A stretch of DNA of 64,000 nucleotides from JANQKX01 sp039028695 (GCA_039028695.1 JBCCHN010000013.1:1-64000), one strand, 5' to 3'. Numbered from the stretch's first letter, positions 16,461-25,185 are shown. The notes: generated by a model not told the origin, from the letters alone. Made by a program: numbers and translations.

Positions 16461-17153
16461 TTAACTGTCATCTTCTTCGCTTGGGGCTCGAACCGCCGTG
16501 ATGTCATCTGCGGAGATTTCCAGGCCTCCGGACACCAAGGTGATGTTGCCGTTATCGGTCCGCACGCCGGTGACAGTTCCATGGAATTCTTGCGTGGCGG
16601 TGAGGGGTTCACCGTCGCCGTCTCGGGCGGCGACCGTGAAGTTATAAACCCCGTCCGGCAGACTGTTGCCCTGAGCGTCGGTTCCGTCCCAAGTTACGTC
16701 ATGGCGACCGGCTTCGGTGTCGATGGGCAAGGCGCGCAGAACCGTTCCAGCCGGATTGCTGATCAACAAGGTTGCCTCGGCGGCAGCAGTCCCCAAGGTA
16801 TAGCTGATCCGTGCGGTACCGTCCTGTAGGGATAGTTGCTCGCCAGAGGCGGTGATCTCATTGCCTAGGTAGGCAACCGCCGCATTTAGGTTGCTGCCGC
16901 CTTGCAGGGAAATCAGTTGATCCAGTTTTTCATTGGTGGCCAGGGCCTGCTCCACCGAGCTGAACTGCACCAGCTGTTCGGTGAATTGATTGGTGTCCAT
17001 GGGCGATAGGGGATCCTGGTTCTGCAGCTGGGTTGTCAGCAAAGTCAGAAAATTGTCGAAGGTCTCCGACAAGGAACCCGCATCGGTGATCGAGCCGCTG
17101 TTGCCCCCGGATACCACCGGCACGCCGTTAACTGATGTCTCATTTACGTCCAT
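16461..17153 (-). CDS. flgD: FlgD, hook cap protein
   Basis: 230 residues. N-terminal ETFDNFLTLLTTQLQNQDPLSPMDTNQFTEQLVQFSSVEQ is the FlgD signature (residues about 31-70); the C-terminal half has the FlgD Ig-like/Tudor modules, with ISNPAGTVLRAL and VTWDGTDAQGNSLPDGVYNF (about 130-175). The cap guides FlgE polymerisation and is later removed. Located between fliK (19 bases upstream) and flgE. Confidence 0.95.
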   Translation of the reverse strand: MDVNETSVNGVPVVSGGNSGSITDAGSLSETFDNFLTLLTTQLQNQDPLSPMDTNQFTEQLVQFSSVEQALATNEKLDQLISLQGGSNLNAAVAYLGNEITASGEQLSLQDGTARISYTLGTAAAEATLLISNPAGTVLRALPIDTEAGRHDVTWDGTDAQGNSLPDGVYNFTVAARDGDGEPLTATQEFHGTVTGVRTDNGNITLVSGGLEISADDITAVRAPSEEDDS

Positions 17154-17172
17154 GGTCGTTCAAATCCTCTGG

Positions 17173-18951
17173 TCACACACTGATGTCCAACTGGCCATCG
17201 TGTTGTCTTTGTGGCAGGTCGCCATCCTTGTCGCCAGACGCCCAGTCATCGGTGAAGCCGTTGTCTGGTTGCCCATGGGCTTGGGAGCCGGACTGCTCGC
17301 CGCGTTGGCCGCCGTTACCGTGTTTCGCGAAGGCCAGGCTTTGTGAATCGGTTTTCAGGCCGGCTTCCTGTAGGGCTTTTTCAAGGCCTCTGGAGTCCCG
17401 TTGCAAGAGCTCCAAGGTCTCGGGTTTTTCCGCGGAGATCATGGCGCGGAGCAAACCGTCGTCGCCCAGCTCCATCTTAACATCGATCCGACCCAGCTCA
17501 GCGGGGTGAAGCTGAATGGAGATCCGGTCCGTGCCGGCGGCGGCGGCTTTTTGAATCTGGACGGCCACTTGATCATTTGCTGGAAGATTGGGCAGGGTCG
17601 CTCGTTGAGCGTCGCCGGCGCTCGAACCGGCGGTGGAGCCATTCGCAGTGTTCAGGGTAGAGAGGCTGTTCGTTGACCCCAAGGTTTGCGCAAAGCTGCT
17701 CTGGTTTGACGTTGGCCCGGCTGCCTCTGCCGCCGTGCCGGCGGTCAATTGGACGCCGCTGCCGTTAGAACCGCTGGTTGCCTGCGCTGTCGTCTGATTG
17801 GCCGCTGCGGCATTCAACTGGTTATGTCGGGGCTGGCCGTCGCCACCCGTTTGAGAGCCGCCGTTTTTCGCTCCACCTTGTTGAGCGAGGCTCAAGGGTG
17901 TGTCCGCTTTATTGGCAATCATCGGGTTTTTCACCTCACCGGCCTTGGCCTGGCCGGGATTTTCGGTGGCGATGACGGGGGTACTCACGTCAGCGCTGAG
18001 GGTGTCCCCCTGTTGTGCGGCCGTGTTGACCGCGGCGGCCGTTAAGTTGCCGGTGGGCTGGGAATGAAGAGTCGTCTGTTGCACGCTCACCTGTGGGCTT
18101 TGCACTATATTCGAGGAAGGTGAGGGGCTCGACGCCGATCCGGTACCGGGCGCTACCTTGCCATCGGCCGCCTTGGCCTGGCTTAGACCCTGGGGTGGGG
18201 TGCTAGCTTGTACGGGTGAGGCAGCGTCGGCCGTCGGATTTGGGGCGGACTGCTGAAAGGCTGTCCCGTTTCCCGTGCCCGTATTCGAGGCACCTTGGCC
18301 CGTCCCCGGGGTTGGGATTGGTGTCGCCGCGACCACCGAAGCCACGCTCGCTGCGCCACTCAAATCGGTGGCGCCAGAAGGATTGGTAGCAATGTTCGGG
18401 TTTGAGGACGCTCCTGACACGGAAGAAGTATCCAGGGACGGCCCAGCGTGGGGTGGATCAGCGTCTGCTGCTCGCTCACTGGCCTGTCCGTTTGATTGAT
18501 TGTCTGTATTTGTACTGTTGTTCTCTGTCCTGGTCGACCTCGGTTGAGCGGCTGCTGCCATGCCAGGCGAGTGATCGTTTTGATTCGCGGCAGGATTCTC
18601 GTCAGCTATGAAATCCCGGGGTGCCTGACGAAAGGCTTCGGAACGCTCGGGCCGGTCATCTAGGTAGAGATCTTCACTTCGGTCGGGCCGCTGGGGCCTG
18701 AAATCGTCGCTGTAGTAGTCATCCGACCGATCCGGCGCGCTGCGCTCTTCAGGAATGGGGTCGTAAGTCTCCTGACGGTTTGGTGCTGTAAAGAGACTGT
18801 CGGACCTAGGCACGTCGCGCCCGGCCGATAGGGAGCGTTGCAGCAGGTCGTCGAACAGACCCACAGCCGCATCATCAAGGTCTTGGCTTGGTCCCGACCG
18901 ATTGGATGAGGGTCCGATCAACTTTTCTAGATTTATATGGATGGCGTCCAT
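17173..18951 (-). CDS. fliK: FliK, hook-length control protein
   Basis: 592 residues from ATG 18951; the open frame continues upstream to 19110 but that part overlaps the preceding gene. Long Gln/Ser/Thr/Ala/Gly-rich disordered middle, as expected of a secreted ruler, then a C-terminal Flg_hook domain at about 480-580 with AAGTDRISIQLHPAELGRI and VKMELGDDGLLRAMISAEKPETLE in register with the family. FliK measures hook length during export and switches FlhB from hook to filament substrates. Order FliS-like, fliK, flgD, flgE. Compare the second FliK-like protein at 1766. Confidence 0.93.
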   Translation of the reverse strand: MDAIHINLEKLIGPSSNRSGPSQDLDDAAVGLFDDLLQRSLSAGRDVPRSDSLFTAPNRQETYDPIPEERSAPDRSDDYYSDDFRPQRPDRSEDLYLDDRPERSEAFRQAPRDFIADENPAANQNDHSPGMAAAAQPRSTRTENNSTNTDNQSNGQASERAADADPPHAGPSLDTSSVSGASSNPNIATNPSGATDLSGAASVASVVAATPIPTPGTGQGASNTGTGNGTAFQQSAPNPTADAASPVQASTPPQGLSQAKAADGKVAPGTGSASSPSPSSNIVQSPQVSVQQTTLHSQPTGNLTAAAVNTAAQQGDTLSADVSTPVIATENPGQAKAGEVKNPMIANKADTPLSLAQQGGAKNGGSQTGGDGQPRHNQLNAAAANQTTAQATSGSNGSGVQLTAGTAAEAAGPTSNQSSFAQTLGSTNSLSTLNTANGSTAGSSAGDAQRATLPNLPANDQVAVQIQKAAAAGTDRISIQLHPAELGRIDVKMELGDDGLLRAMISAEKPETLELLQRDSRGLEKALQEAGLKTDSQSLAFAKHGNGGQRGEQSGSQAHGQPDNGFTDDWASGDKDGDLPQRQHDGQLDISV

Positions 18952-18995
18952 CTTACTTCGCTTTTCTATAACGAACAATTCTGGTGATTGTTTCC

Positions 18996-19445
18996 CTAGG
19001 CAGCTGGCCTCTGAGCTAACTTTAAATCCCCCTCGCGAATAAGCTCGCTGGGCGTTTGGGGGACAGTACCGCTTTTCTGTTTTATGATACGTCGATCCAT
19101 TCGACGCCAAGCGGCTCGCACCGGTTTGAGAAGGGATGTAATGTCTTTGGATCTTTTTTCAGCGGATCGGTCGTCTGCCAGGACGCTATTGAAACGAATC
19201 AGCTCGCTCAAACAGCGACGGTAAAGCTCGCGCACTTCAAGATAGCGTCCGCCCCCCTCGGCTTGGAGGAGATCATGAATGCGGCTGATGATTTCAGAAG
19301 CGTGGGCCAAAAGATAAAACTTATCTTCGATCCGACCTTCGGCTTGGGCGACGGCCGCGTCCTGAACCGCTTCAATGGCCTCGTCGTGCAGCATGGTCAT
19401 AATCTCTGCGGGGCGGGGCAATTTAGTTGGTTCACTCGTGCTCAT
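18996..19445 (-). CDS. FliS-like protein, second copy
   Basis: 149 residues, all helical. Residues 18-60 (MLHDEAIEAVQDAAVAQAEGRIEDKF) line up with the FliS at 24602 (MLYDGMIQAVHAAKLAAAEGRVEDRF) without gaps, so it is a FliS paralogue. The tail after residue 100 is more basic (RAAWRRMDRRIIK) than that of the true FliS. FliS binds the flagellin C terminus before export; this copy, placed first in the fliK-flgD-flgE unit, may serve another client such as FliK or a hook protein. A sigma-54 promoter (19562-19578) lies about 115 bases upstream. Confidence 0.65.
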   Translation of the reverse strand: MSTSEPTKLPRPAEIMTMLHDEAIEAVQDAAVAQAEGRIEDKFYLLAHASEIISRIHDLLQAEGGGRYLEVRELYRRCLSELIRFNSVLADDRSAEKRSKDITSLLKPVRAAWRRMDRRIIKQKSGTVPQTPSELIREGDLKLAQRPAA

Positions 19446-19561
19446 GTCATGATCCTTTGGTTCGTACGGCAGTCCGTCGTGCCCTTAGGAGGGAGATGGA
19501 CATTTGGCTGGGCGGAATCTGGTTTGGCGTCAGTCCGGACAGCAGAATTCATCTGAATAAA

Positions 19562-19578
19562 AGCAAGGCCCATACCAC
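19562..19578 (-). promoter_or_regulatory. sigma-54 promoter for FliS-like/fliK/flgD/flgE
   Basis: Read on the minus strand: GTGGTATGGGCCTTGCT. GG and GC are exactly 12 bases apart and the -12 half TTGCT is consensus. Predicted start near 19551, giving a leader of about 105 bases. Confidence 0.85.
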
Positions 19579-19650
19579 TTTGGCCCGTTCCCATAACTGA
19601 TTGATATGGCGGGGAAAAAATTTCAGCCGAACCGTTGCCGGGCTCGCAGA

Positions 19651-19698
19651 GGAGAAAATTGCCCAGAACAAACTGCAGGCAAGTGGGCAAAAAACGCC
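19651..19698. promoter_or_regulatory. FlbD-type elements for the leftward promoter
   Basis: GGAGAAAATTGCC at 19651-19663 and GGCAAAAAACGCC at 19686-19698, about 105-145 bases upstream of the predicted start near 19551, a normal enhancer distance for sigma-54 activators. Confidence 0.55.
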
Positions 19699-19866
19699 GG
19701 CTTGTTAAGCCTAGCAACTAAGTTTCCTCACTTGGTTCTTCTGGCGAGGGGGGACGCTAATAACTCGTTCGATCCGGGATGGTTTCAGGCTGGGTTGCCG
19801 GTCCTCTTTTATGCGGGGCGAGTGATTTGACTTGGGTGTCGGACTAAAGGGCCATTAAAGAGGGGC

Positions 19867-19898
19867 GGCAAATCCTGTCACAATCGGCAGTCTTTGCC
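19867..19898. promoter_or_regulatory. FlbD-type elements for flagellin 1
   Basis: A full element GGCAGTCTTTGCC at 19886-19898 and a half element GGCAAATCCTG at 19867-19877, about 140-165 bases upstream of the predicted flagellin 1 transcription start. Confidence 0.55.
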
Positions 19899-20007
19899 CC
19901 CTTGGGCTGCAAGATCTACCGCTTTTCAGCATGGGTGCCATAACGAAATGTGCGCCAGAGATGGCCTAGAATATTGAAAAAATTGACAAAAATGAAAAAG
20001 ATAAAAT

Positions 20008-20024
20008 TTGGCACGTCTTGTGCG
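20008..20024 (+). promoter_or_regulatory. sigma-54 promoter for flagellin 1
   Basis: TTGGCACGTCTTGTGCG: the -24 half TTGGCACG is a perfect consensus and GC follows with exact 12-base spacing (GG 20010-20011, GC 20022-20023). Predicted start near 20035, leader about 90 bases. Confidence 0.92.
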
Positions 20025-20125
20025 GATGTAAGAGCGGACCCTTGTCAGGATTGCGATCCGGTAGGGGTCTCCGGGAAAATTCCCCGGAACCAATCATCTG
20101 CTTACGTGGGTAACAGGAGAATCCA

Positions 20126-20959
20126 ATGCCTACAGTTACAACAAACACAGCCGCGAATTCAGCTCTGCGGTTTTTGAATCTGAACTCAACTCAATCAGGG
20201 GAGTCCGTATCCAAGCTGGCCAGTGGGTCGCGGATTGTGCGTGCTTCGGACGATGCTGCCGGCTTGGCTATCGGAACCCGCTTGCGGGCGGACATCGCGG
20301 TCTTGCAACAATCTGCGATCAATGCCAGCCAGGGTGCTTCAGTCCTGCAAACCGCCGATGGCGGTTTGGCTCGATTGGCCGATGTGCTTCAACGTATGAA
20401 GAGCTTGACAGCACAGTCGCTATCAGGTGTCCCGTCAAATACGGAGCGCGCCTTTATCGACGCGGAGTATCAAGAGCTCTTGAGCGAAGTGGACGGCATT
20501 GCCGCCACGACACGGTTCAACGGCTCGTCCCTTCTGGATGGTAGTACTGGTACACAGTCCTATTTTGTGGGTACAGAATCAGGTGATACCATTGATATTG
20601 ATTTCACCGCCCTGGCCGCCGGCGCGGCCAACTTTGGCACCGGCGGTCTAAGCCTGACCGAGGACGTGACGACTGCGGCCAATGCAGCGGCGGCCTTGAT
20701 TGAGGTGGATGCGGCCATTGATTTGATCTCGGAGGCGCGGGCTACGGTCGGTGGTCTGGTCTCCCGCTTCGACTTCCGCGGCCAGCAGATCGCGACCTCC
20801 ATCGAGAACATTGATGCTGCCAAATCAACGGTCTTGGATGTGGACCTGGCAGCCGAGCAAAGCCGACTGGTGTCGGCCCAGGTATTGGTCCAGGCCTCGG
20901 TTTCGGCCTTGTCCCAGGCCAACCAGTTGCCGCAGAACCTCTTGCGATTGCTCCAGTAA
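20126..20959 (+). CDS. flagellin 1
   Basis: 277 residues, consisting of only the conserved D0/D1 regions with a short centre. N-terminal SVSKLASGSRIVRASDDAAGLAI and C-terminal SLSQANQLPQNLLRLLQ are diagnostic. Begins MPTVTTNTAANSAL rather than the MxxxINTN of enterics, a common alphaproteobacterial form. RBS ACAGGAG, which also fits a CsrA site. Followed by a second flagellin of equal length, and preceded by its own sigma-54 promoter. Flagellin is the filament subunit, exported with FliS help. The centre (about residues 150-195) is where the two copies differ most. Confidence 0.96.
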   Translation: MPTVTTNTAANSALRFLNLNSTQSGESVSKLASGSRIVRASDDAAGLAIGTRLRADIAVLQQSAINASQGASVLQTADGGLARLADVLQRMKSLTAQSLSGVPSNTERAFIDAEYQELLSEVDGIAATTRFNGSSLLDGSTGTQSYFVGTESGDTIDIDFTALAAGAANFGTGGLSLTEDVTTAANAAAALIEVDAAIDLISEARATVGGLVSRFDFRGQQIATSIENIDAAKSTVLDVDLAAEQSRLVSAQVLVQASVSALSQANQLPQNLLRLLQ

Positions 20960-20984
20960 TCGCTGGTTCAAGCGGATGATTGGG

Positions 20985-21012
20985 GGACGAGGGCGCCTCG
21001 GCGTCCTCGTCC
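20985..21012 (+). terminator. probable terminator after flagellin 1
   Basis: GGACGAGGGCGCC pairs with GGCGTCCTCGTCC (one G-T pair) over 13 bases with the loop formed by opening the last pairs. The following T-run is weak (CTTTAT), so termination may be partial. Confidence 0.65.
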
Positions 21013-21079
21013 TGACCGCTTTATCGGCCACTCGTCTGCAGGATTTGGGTCTTTTGATTGATTCGTCTTGCCGTCATTA

Positions 21080-21145
21080 GGCAAGATTTGCCGCTTTTTG
21101 CGTTTACTGGGCAATTTTTTCCGCGCCCTATGGGCAAGATTTGCC
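21080..21145. promoter_or_regulatory. three FlbD-type palindromes for flagellin 2
   Basis: GGCAAGATTTGCC at 21080-21092, GGCAATTTTTTCC at 21110-21122 and GGCAAGATTTGCC at 21133-21145. The two outer copies are identical. Centres are 30 and 23 bases apart and lie about 105-160 bases upstream of the predicted start near 21248. This is the best-preserved enhancer set in the window. Confidence 0.7.
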
Positions 21146-21220
21146 ACTAGCCGTCATCGGCACGGGCTTGGGGCAATGCCTAAACGCCTGTCATTCCTAC
21201 AAAATTTTCAAATTAATGAG

Positions 21221-21237
21221 TTGGTACCTTTCTTGCT
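21221..21237 (+). promoter_or_regulatory. sigma-54 promoter for flagellin 2
   Basis: TTGGTACCTTTCTTGCT with GG at 21223-21224 and GC at 21235-21236, exact spacing and consensus -12 half. Leader about 115 bases. Confidence 0.92.
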
Positions 21238-21363
21238 ACTATGCTTGCGAGGCTCTGGTTCCTTTTGGGGACAGGGGCTCGGATTGGCCAAGTAGGCCTT
21301 TCGCAATGGACCCGTCGCAGGAAGTGGCGGGTTATAATCTTCAAGTAGAAGGAATTTTTAATT

Positions 21364-22197
21364 ATGCCTGTTGTTACAACGAACACTGCCGCCAATACGG
21401 CTCTTCGTTTCCTCAATGCCAATGCTGGTGAAGCCGGCCAATCGGTTGGTAAATTGGCTTCCGGTTCTCGAATCGTTCGGGCTTCCGACGATGCGGCCGG
21501 TTTGGCCATCTCCACCCGTTTGAGCTCTGATGTCACCACGCTGAACCAAGCCGGCATCAATGCTTCTCAGGGTGCTTCCGTGTTGCAGGTGGCCGATGGC
21601 GGCTTGTCGCGGATCAGTGACGTTCTGCAGCGTTTGAAAGCCCTGGCGGCTCAGTCCCTCTCGGGTGTGCCCTCCGATACGGAACGGGCCTTCGTCGATG
21701 CGGAATTCCAGGAGCTGCTTTCGGAAATTGACGGTATCGCCGCCAATACTTCCTTCAACGGCACTTCCCTGCTGGACGGTAGCACCACCACCCAGGACTA
21801 TTTCGTGGGTACGGTGGCCACCGACTTGATCTCGGTGGACTTCTCGGCGCTATCCGGTATCGTCGACTATCGTGCGGCCACTTTGGGTATCGGTGCCCAG
21901 GCCGTGGATACGGCTGCCAATGCGACCACCGCCATTCCCTTGTTGGATACGGCTTTGGACAGCATTTCCGAGGCCCGTGCGAACGTGGGTGCTATCATTT
22001 CTCGTTTCGAATTCCGCGGTCAGCAGATCGCCACTTCGATCGAGAACATCGATGCTGCGCGTTCGACCATCACGGACGTGGATTTGGCGCAGGAGCAGAG
22101 CAATCTGGTTTCCTCGCAGGTCTTGGTGCAGGCCGCCGTTTCGGCTCTGTCCCAGGCCAACCAGATCCCGCAGTCATTGCTGCGAGTCCTGCAGTAA
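21364..22197 (+). CDS. flagellin 2
   Basis: 277 residues and gap-free along most of its length with flagellin 1: QSVGKLASGSRIVRASDDAAGLAI near the N terminus and SALSQANQIPQSLLRVLQ at the C terminus. The centre (about 145-190) differs. Good ribosome site AAGGAA. Own sigma-54 promoter and a strong terminator, so it is a single-gene transcript. Two unequal flagellins under similar promoters may be mixed in one filament or placed in different parts of it. Confidence 0.96.
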   Translation: MPVVTTNTAANTALRFLNANAGEAGQSVGKLASGSRIVRASDDAAGLAISTRLSSDVTTLNQAGINASQGASVLQVADGGLSRISDVLQRLKALAAQSLSGVPSDTERAFVDAEFQELLSEIDGIAANTSFNGTSLLDGSTTTQDYFVGTVATDLISVDFSALSGIVDYRAATLGIGAQAVDTAANATTAIPLLDTALDSISEARANVGAIISRFEFRGQQIATSIENIDAARSTITDVDLAQEQSNLVSSQVLVQAAVSALSQANQIPQSLLRVLQ

Positions 22198-22208
22198 GCC
22201 TTTAGGGC

Positions 22209-22251
22209 GGAAAAGATGGGGCTACGGCCCCATCTTTTCCCTCGCCTTTTT
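22209..22251 (+). terminator. strong intrinsic terminator after flagellin 2
   Basis: Perfect 14-base stem GGAAAAGATGGGGC / GCCCCATCTTTTCC with the tetraloop TACG, followed six bases later by TTTTT. Confidence 0.93.
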
Positions 22252-22287
22252 GGGCGATCTTCATTCCAAGCAAAAGGCTTTGGTTAG

Positions 22288-22692
22288 ATGGTTGAAATTG
22301 CGCAAGCTGGTGCTTTGGTGGCCGGTGCGGCTCTTGCCCGCCGATCCGCTTTGCCCGATGCGCCAGTCAAAGAATCTCCAAAGACTGTGACGGCCCCTGT
22401 TGCTCTCGAGGTTGCCGCCCCAGCGGCGCGCCTGCAAAGTGGCGAGGCGACCCGAGCGGAAATTGTATCCGCTGTGGCGTCGAGCCAAAGGACCAGTTTT
22501 ACACCCCAGGTGTCAAAAACCCCAGGTGTGACGACTTATCGAGATCAGGAAAGTGGCCGCCTCATTATCCGCGTGTATGACAAAGTGCGGGGCGATGTGC
22601 TGGTGGAATTTCCGCCGGAAAACAGCATCAGCGCTGGACCGCCACCGGGAGCGACCGCTGTGTCGGCGCCCAAGCAGTTCATCGACGCCTAG
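22288..22692 (+). CDS. flaG: FlaG-like protein
   Basis: 134 residues. Only the C-terminal part is recognisable: YRDQESGRLIIRVYDK followed by GDVLVEFPPEN (about 88-115) follows the FlaG pattern of a conserved 'resin-like' D-x-x-T/S-G-x-x-x-x-x-x-x-D-x-x-x-G-x-x-x-x-x-x-P-P-E block. The N-terminal 80 residues are Ala/Ser/Pro-rich and probably disordered. FlaG proteins are linked to filament length or export but have no settled role. It sits between flagellin 2 and fliD, the usual place. The ATG has only a weak ribosome site. Confidence 0.75.
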   Translation: MVEIAQAGALVAGAALARRSALPDAPVKESPKTVTAPVALEVAAPAARLQSGEATRAEIVSAVASSQRTSFTPQVSKTPGVTTYRDQESGRLIIRVYDKVRGDVLVEFPPENSISAGPPPGATAVSAPKQFIDA

Positions 22693-22807
22693 GTCAATTT
22701 TTGTCGGGCTCAGACTTTGTCGGTGCGCGGATTTTATCGGGCTGTATAGCTTAACAGTCTTTAAGGGTTTCAATTCTAAACTAGGCTCTAAACGTGGAGT
22801 TTAGACG

Positions 22808-24538
22808 ATGGCGCTCGCCGGTACAGGTGGAAATCTTATCATTCAGGACGGCTCGCCGCGCCTGACCGGGTCCTTTTCCGGTTTGGACACCAATGCTTTG
22901 GTTGAAGCCGCGGTATCGGTCAAACGCTTGCCCGCCGTTCGGCTGGAAAATAAGATTACCGAAAATGATGCTCAAAACGCGGCCTATGGTGAATTGGTCA
23001 CGTTACTGGATACTTTTGAAGGCACCTTGAACGGACTGAGGAATCCGCCTGGAATTTCGAGTGTCGCGAGTAATATTTTTGAGCAAAAAACCGCCTTCTT
23101 ATCAGCCGACAGTACGACCGAGCCTGCGACCTTGCTGGGTGTCACCGCCGATAATTCGGCGGCCTCGGCCACCTATGAGATCGAAATCCTGCAGATCGCC
23201 ACAGCCCATAAGGTTGCCGGCAGCGCCGTTGCCGATGCCTCGGCGGCGCTTGGCGTTACCGAGACCTTGACGGTCGGTCTGGCCGGTGCTGCGGTTGAGG
23301 ACACCGTTGATTTGGATATTACCGCCGATTTGACCGCCAATGATGTTGTGGCCCAAATCAATGCCGTGAGTGAGACGACGGGCGTTCGGGCCTCGGTCAT
23401 TCAGGTTGCTGAAGACGATTTTCGGGTTGTGGTCTCGGCCGAGCAAACCAATCAAGAGGTCTCGTTGGTGGGGACCAGCGGCGCCACGACGGCGGGTCTG
23501 GGTCTTTCTGCCGACAATGGCGCGACTTATACGGATGTTTTGGAATTGGCCCAGCCAGCCCAGCTGATCCTGGATGGCATCGGTACGACAATTGAGCGGG
23601 ATTCAAACGAAATCTCCGATATCCTGCCCGGCGTCACCATCGATCTCTTTAAGGCCGAGCCTGGCACCACTATCACCGTGGAAATTGAGCCGGATCTGTC
23701 CGCCGTGCGCCAGCAGATCCTGGATTTCGTGGAGGCCTATAATCAGGTCAAGCTCTTCTTGAACGCGCAACAGGAGATTAACTCCGAAGGCGAGGTTTCA
23801 GAGGCGGCTTTGCTGTTCGGCGACAACACACTGCGCAGCCTGAACTTTAATCTGGGTACTGATTTGGCCAGCTTGGTGGATAATGTTGCCGACGGTGCCT
23901 TGGCCACCTTGCGTGATATCGGCATTGAGATCGGCAACGACAACCTCCTGAGCGTCGACGAGAGCACGCTGGATTCCGTTCTGGTGGATCGCTTGGACGA
24001 AGTCCGCGGCGCGCTGGGTTTCTCCTTCACATCTGATTCAGCAGACGTCGCCCAGGTCAGTCGAACGGAAAAATTAGATCTGGGTGACTTCACGATCAAT
24101 GTCCCCGCCGGTGCGATTGATGGAACCAATCTTCAGGTGGACGGTGCCGCTGCATTTGAGGTTGACGGGAATACCCTTCGAGGGATTGAAGGGACGGCTT
24201 ATGAAGGTCTGGTGTTAGCATACTCGAGAGACACAAGCGATGCCGGTGCCCCGGCGGCTACCATCAATATATCCACTTCCCTTGGTGTGGCGGAGCGGCT
24301 GTTTCAGACCATTCGCGATCATACCAACCCGGAAGACGGATTGATCACTGAGGCCCGCGAACGTTTAGATGCTCAAAACTCGGATTTTGCCGCGGAGATC
24401 GACGATATCGATCAGCGTCTGGTTTTGTTTCGTGAGGCGCAGATTGCCAAGTACGCCCGGCTCGAGGAGGTCTTGGCCCAGGGCCAGGCCATCGCGGATC
24501 AGCTTTCAGCCTTCTTGAACAGCGGCAACGATAACTAA
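22808..24538 (+). CDS. fliD: FliD, filament cap protein (HAP2)
   Basis: 576 residues. N-terminal LTGSFSGLDTNALVEAAVSVKRLPAVRLENKI and C-terminal coiled segment (DIDQRLVLFREAQIAKYARLEEVLAQGQAIADQL, seen at about 530-565) match FliD_N and FliD_C. The cap lets exported flagellin fold onto the filament tip. Middle domains carry Ala/Thr/Val/Asp-rich repeats. It precedes fliS by 63 bases, the standard flaG-fliD-fliS order. The last residues NSGNDN replace a more usual LNS ending. Confidence 0.95.
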   Translation: MALAGTGGNLIIQDGSPRLTGSFSGLDTNALVEAAVSVKRLPAVRLENKITENDAQNAAYGELVTLLDTFEGTLNGLRNPPGISSVASNIFEQKTAFLSADSTTEPATLLGVTADNSAASATYEIEILQIATAHKVAGSAVADASAALGVTETLTVGLAGAAVEDTVDLDITADLTANDVVAQINAVSETTGVRASVIQVAEDDFRVVVSAEQTNQEVSLVGTSGATTAGLGLSADNGATYTDVLELAQPAQLILDGIGTTIERDSNEISDILPGVTIDLFKAEPGTTITVEIEPDLSAVRQQILDFVEAYNQVKLFLNAQQEINSEGEVSEAALLFGDNTLRSLNFNLGTDLASLVDNVADGALATLRDIGIEIGNDNLLSVDESTLDSVLVDRLDEVRGALGFSFTSDSADVAQVSRTEKLDLGDFTINVPAGAIDGTNLQVDGAAAFEVDGNTLRGIEGTAYEGLVLAYSRDTSDAGAPAATINISTSLGVAERLFQTIRDHTNPEDGLITEARERLDAQNSDFAAEIDDIDQRLVLFREAQIAKYARLEEVLAQGQAIADQLSAFLNSGNDN

Positions 24539-24601
24539 GGGCTTTGCGGAAAATAAGGGACCGGCGCTTTTTTTTAGGACAGGTAACGAGGGGATCGTTC
24601 A

Positions 24602-25072
24602 TTGGGTAATCCGTACAATGCCATGTCGGCCTATACGGCTGCGTCACAGATGGTGACTTCCATGCAAGCTGTTGTTATGCTTTATGATGGGATGATCCAG
24701 GCCGTGCATGCTGCCAAACTGGCTGCTGCGGAAGGGCGAGTTGAAGACCGTTTTATCGCAACGCAAAAAGCCAGCAAAATTCTCCTTGGCTTACAGGCCA
24801 ATTTGGACTTCGAGCAAGGGGGGGACATCTCGCTGATGCTCGATCGGTTTTATCATACTGTCTTTGCCGATCTCCAAAAAATCAACATGCGCAACTGCCA
24901 GGAAACCTGTGCGAGCGTGATTGAGGCCTTGAGCGAGGTACGGACTTCTTGGGCAACCTTGGCCGAACAAGGGGTCGAGCCTAATCAAGCCGTGACTGGC
25001 GCGAGTGCTGGGAAAGGGCAGCAAGGCGCGGCAGAGGATGCTGTTAAGCAGGCGCTGACACTGTCCGTCTAA
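24602..25072 (+). CDS. fliS: FliS, flagellin export chaperone
   Basis: 156 residues. N-terminal MGNPYNAMSAYTAASQM then VVMLYDGMIQAVHAAKLA and LGLQANLDFEQGGDISLML fit FliS. Start is TTG at 24602, supported by GAGGGG upstream and by the NPYxAY N terminus; the ATG at 24623 would remove this conserved part. FliS caps the disordered C terminus of flagellin in the cytoplasm. The C-terminal tail (from about 120) is longer than usual and Ala/Gly/Gln-rich. A divergent copy lies at 18996. Confidence 0.93.
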   Translation: MGNPYNAMSAYTAASQMVTSMQAVVMLYDGMIQAVHAAKLAAAEGRVEDRFIATQKASKILLGLQANLDFEQGGDISLMLDRFYHTVFADLQKINMRNCQETCASVIEALSEVRTSWATLAEQGVEPNQAVTGASAGKGQQGAAEDAVKQALTLSV

Positions 25073-25084
25073 TTCATTCCCATC

Positions 25085-25122
25085 AAAAAACCCCCCAATC
25101 TCCAACACCTTGGAGTGGGGGT
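25085..25122 (-). terminator. terminator between convergent fliS and fliW
   Basis: CTCCAA-CACC-TTGGAG hairpin (25100-25115) extended by a CCCCC/GGGGG pair across a small internal loop. On the minus strand the stem is followed by TTTTTT (25090-25085), so it clearly serves fliW and could partly stop fliS transcripts. Confidence 0.85.
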
Positions 25123-25185
25123 CTTTGCCACCGTTGCTACCTGCAACGATGAGCCGTTTGCGTTGTTATGGGTTCCTTGCTTGGT

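Larger units (their letters stand above)
19446..20125. other. 680-base divergent control region, FliS-like gene / flagellin 1
   Basis: No credible gene. It holds back-to-back sigma-54 promoters for the leftward FliS-like/fliK unit and the rightward flagellin, each with FlbD-type elements in between. The last 90 bases are the flagellin leader, with five GGA triplets (at about 20036, 20048, 20072, 20085 and 20117) and a CCGGG/CCCGG hairpin. Confidence 0.75.
20960..21363. other. 404-base spacer between the flagellin genes
   Basis: Contains the flagellin 1 terminator, three FlbD-type palindromes, the flagellin 2 sigma-54 promoter and a GGA-rich leader (GGA at about 21276, 21290, 21307, 21320 and 21350). 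No gene. Confidence 0.8.

Noticed and set aside
22751..22764. CtrA-like TTAA-N6-TTAA upstream of fliD
   Set aside because: Spacer is six, not seven, bases.
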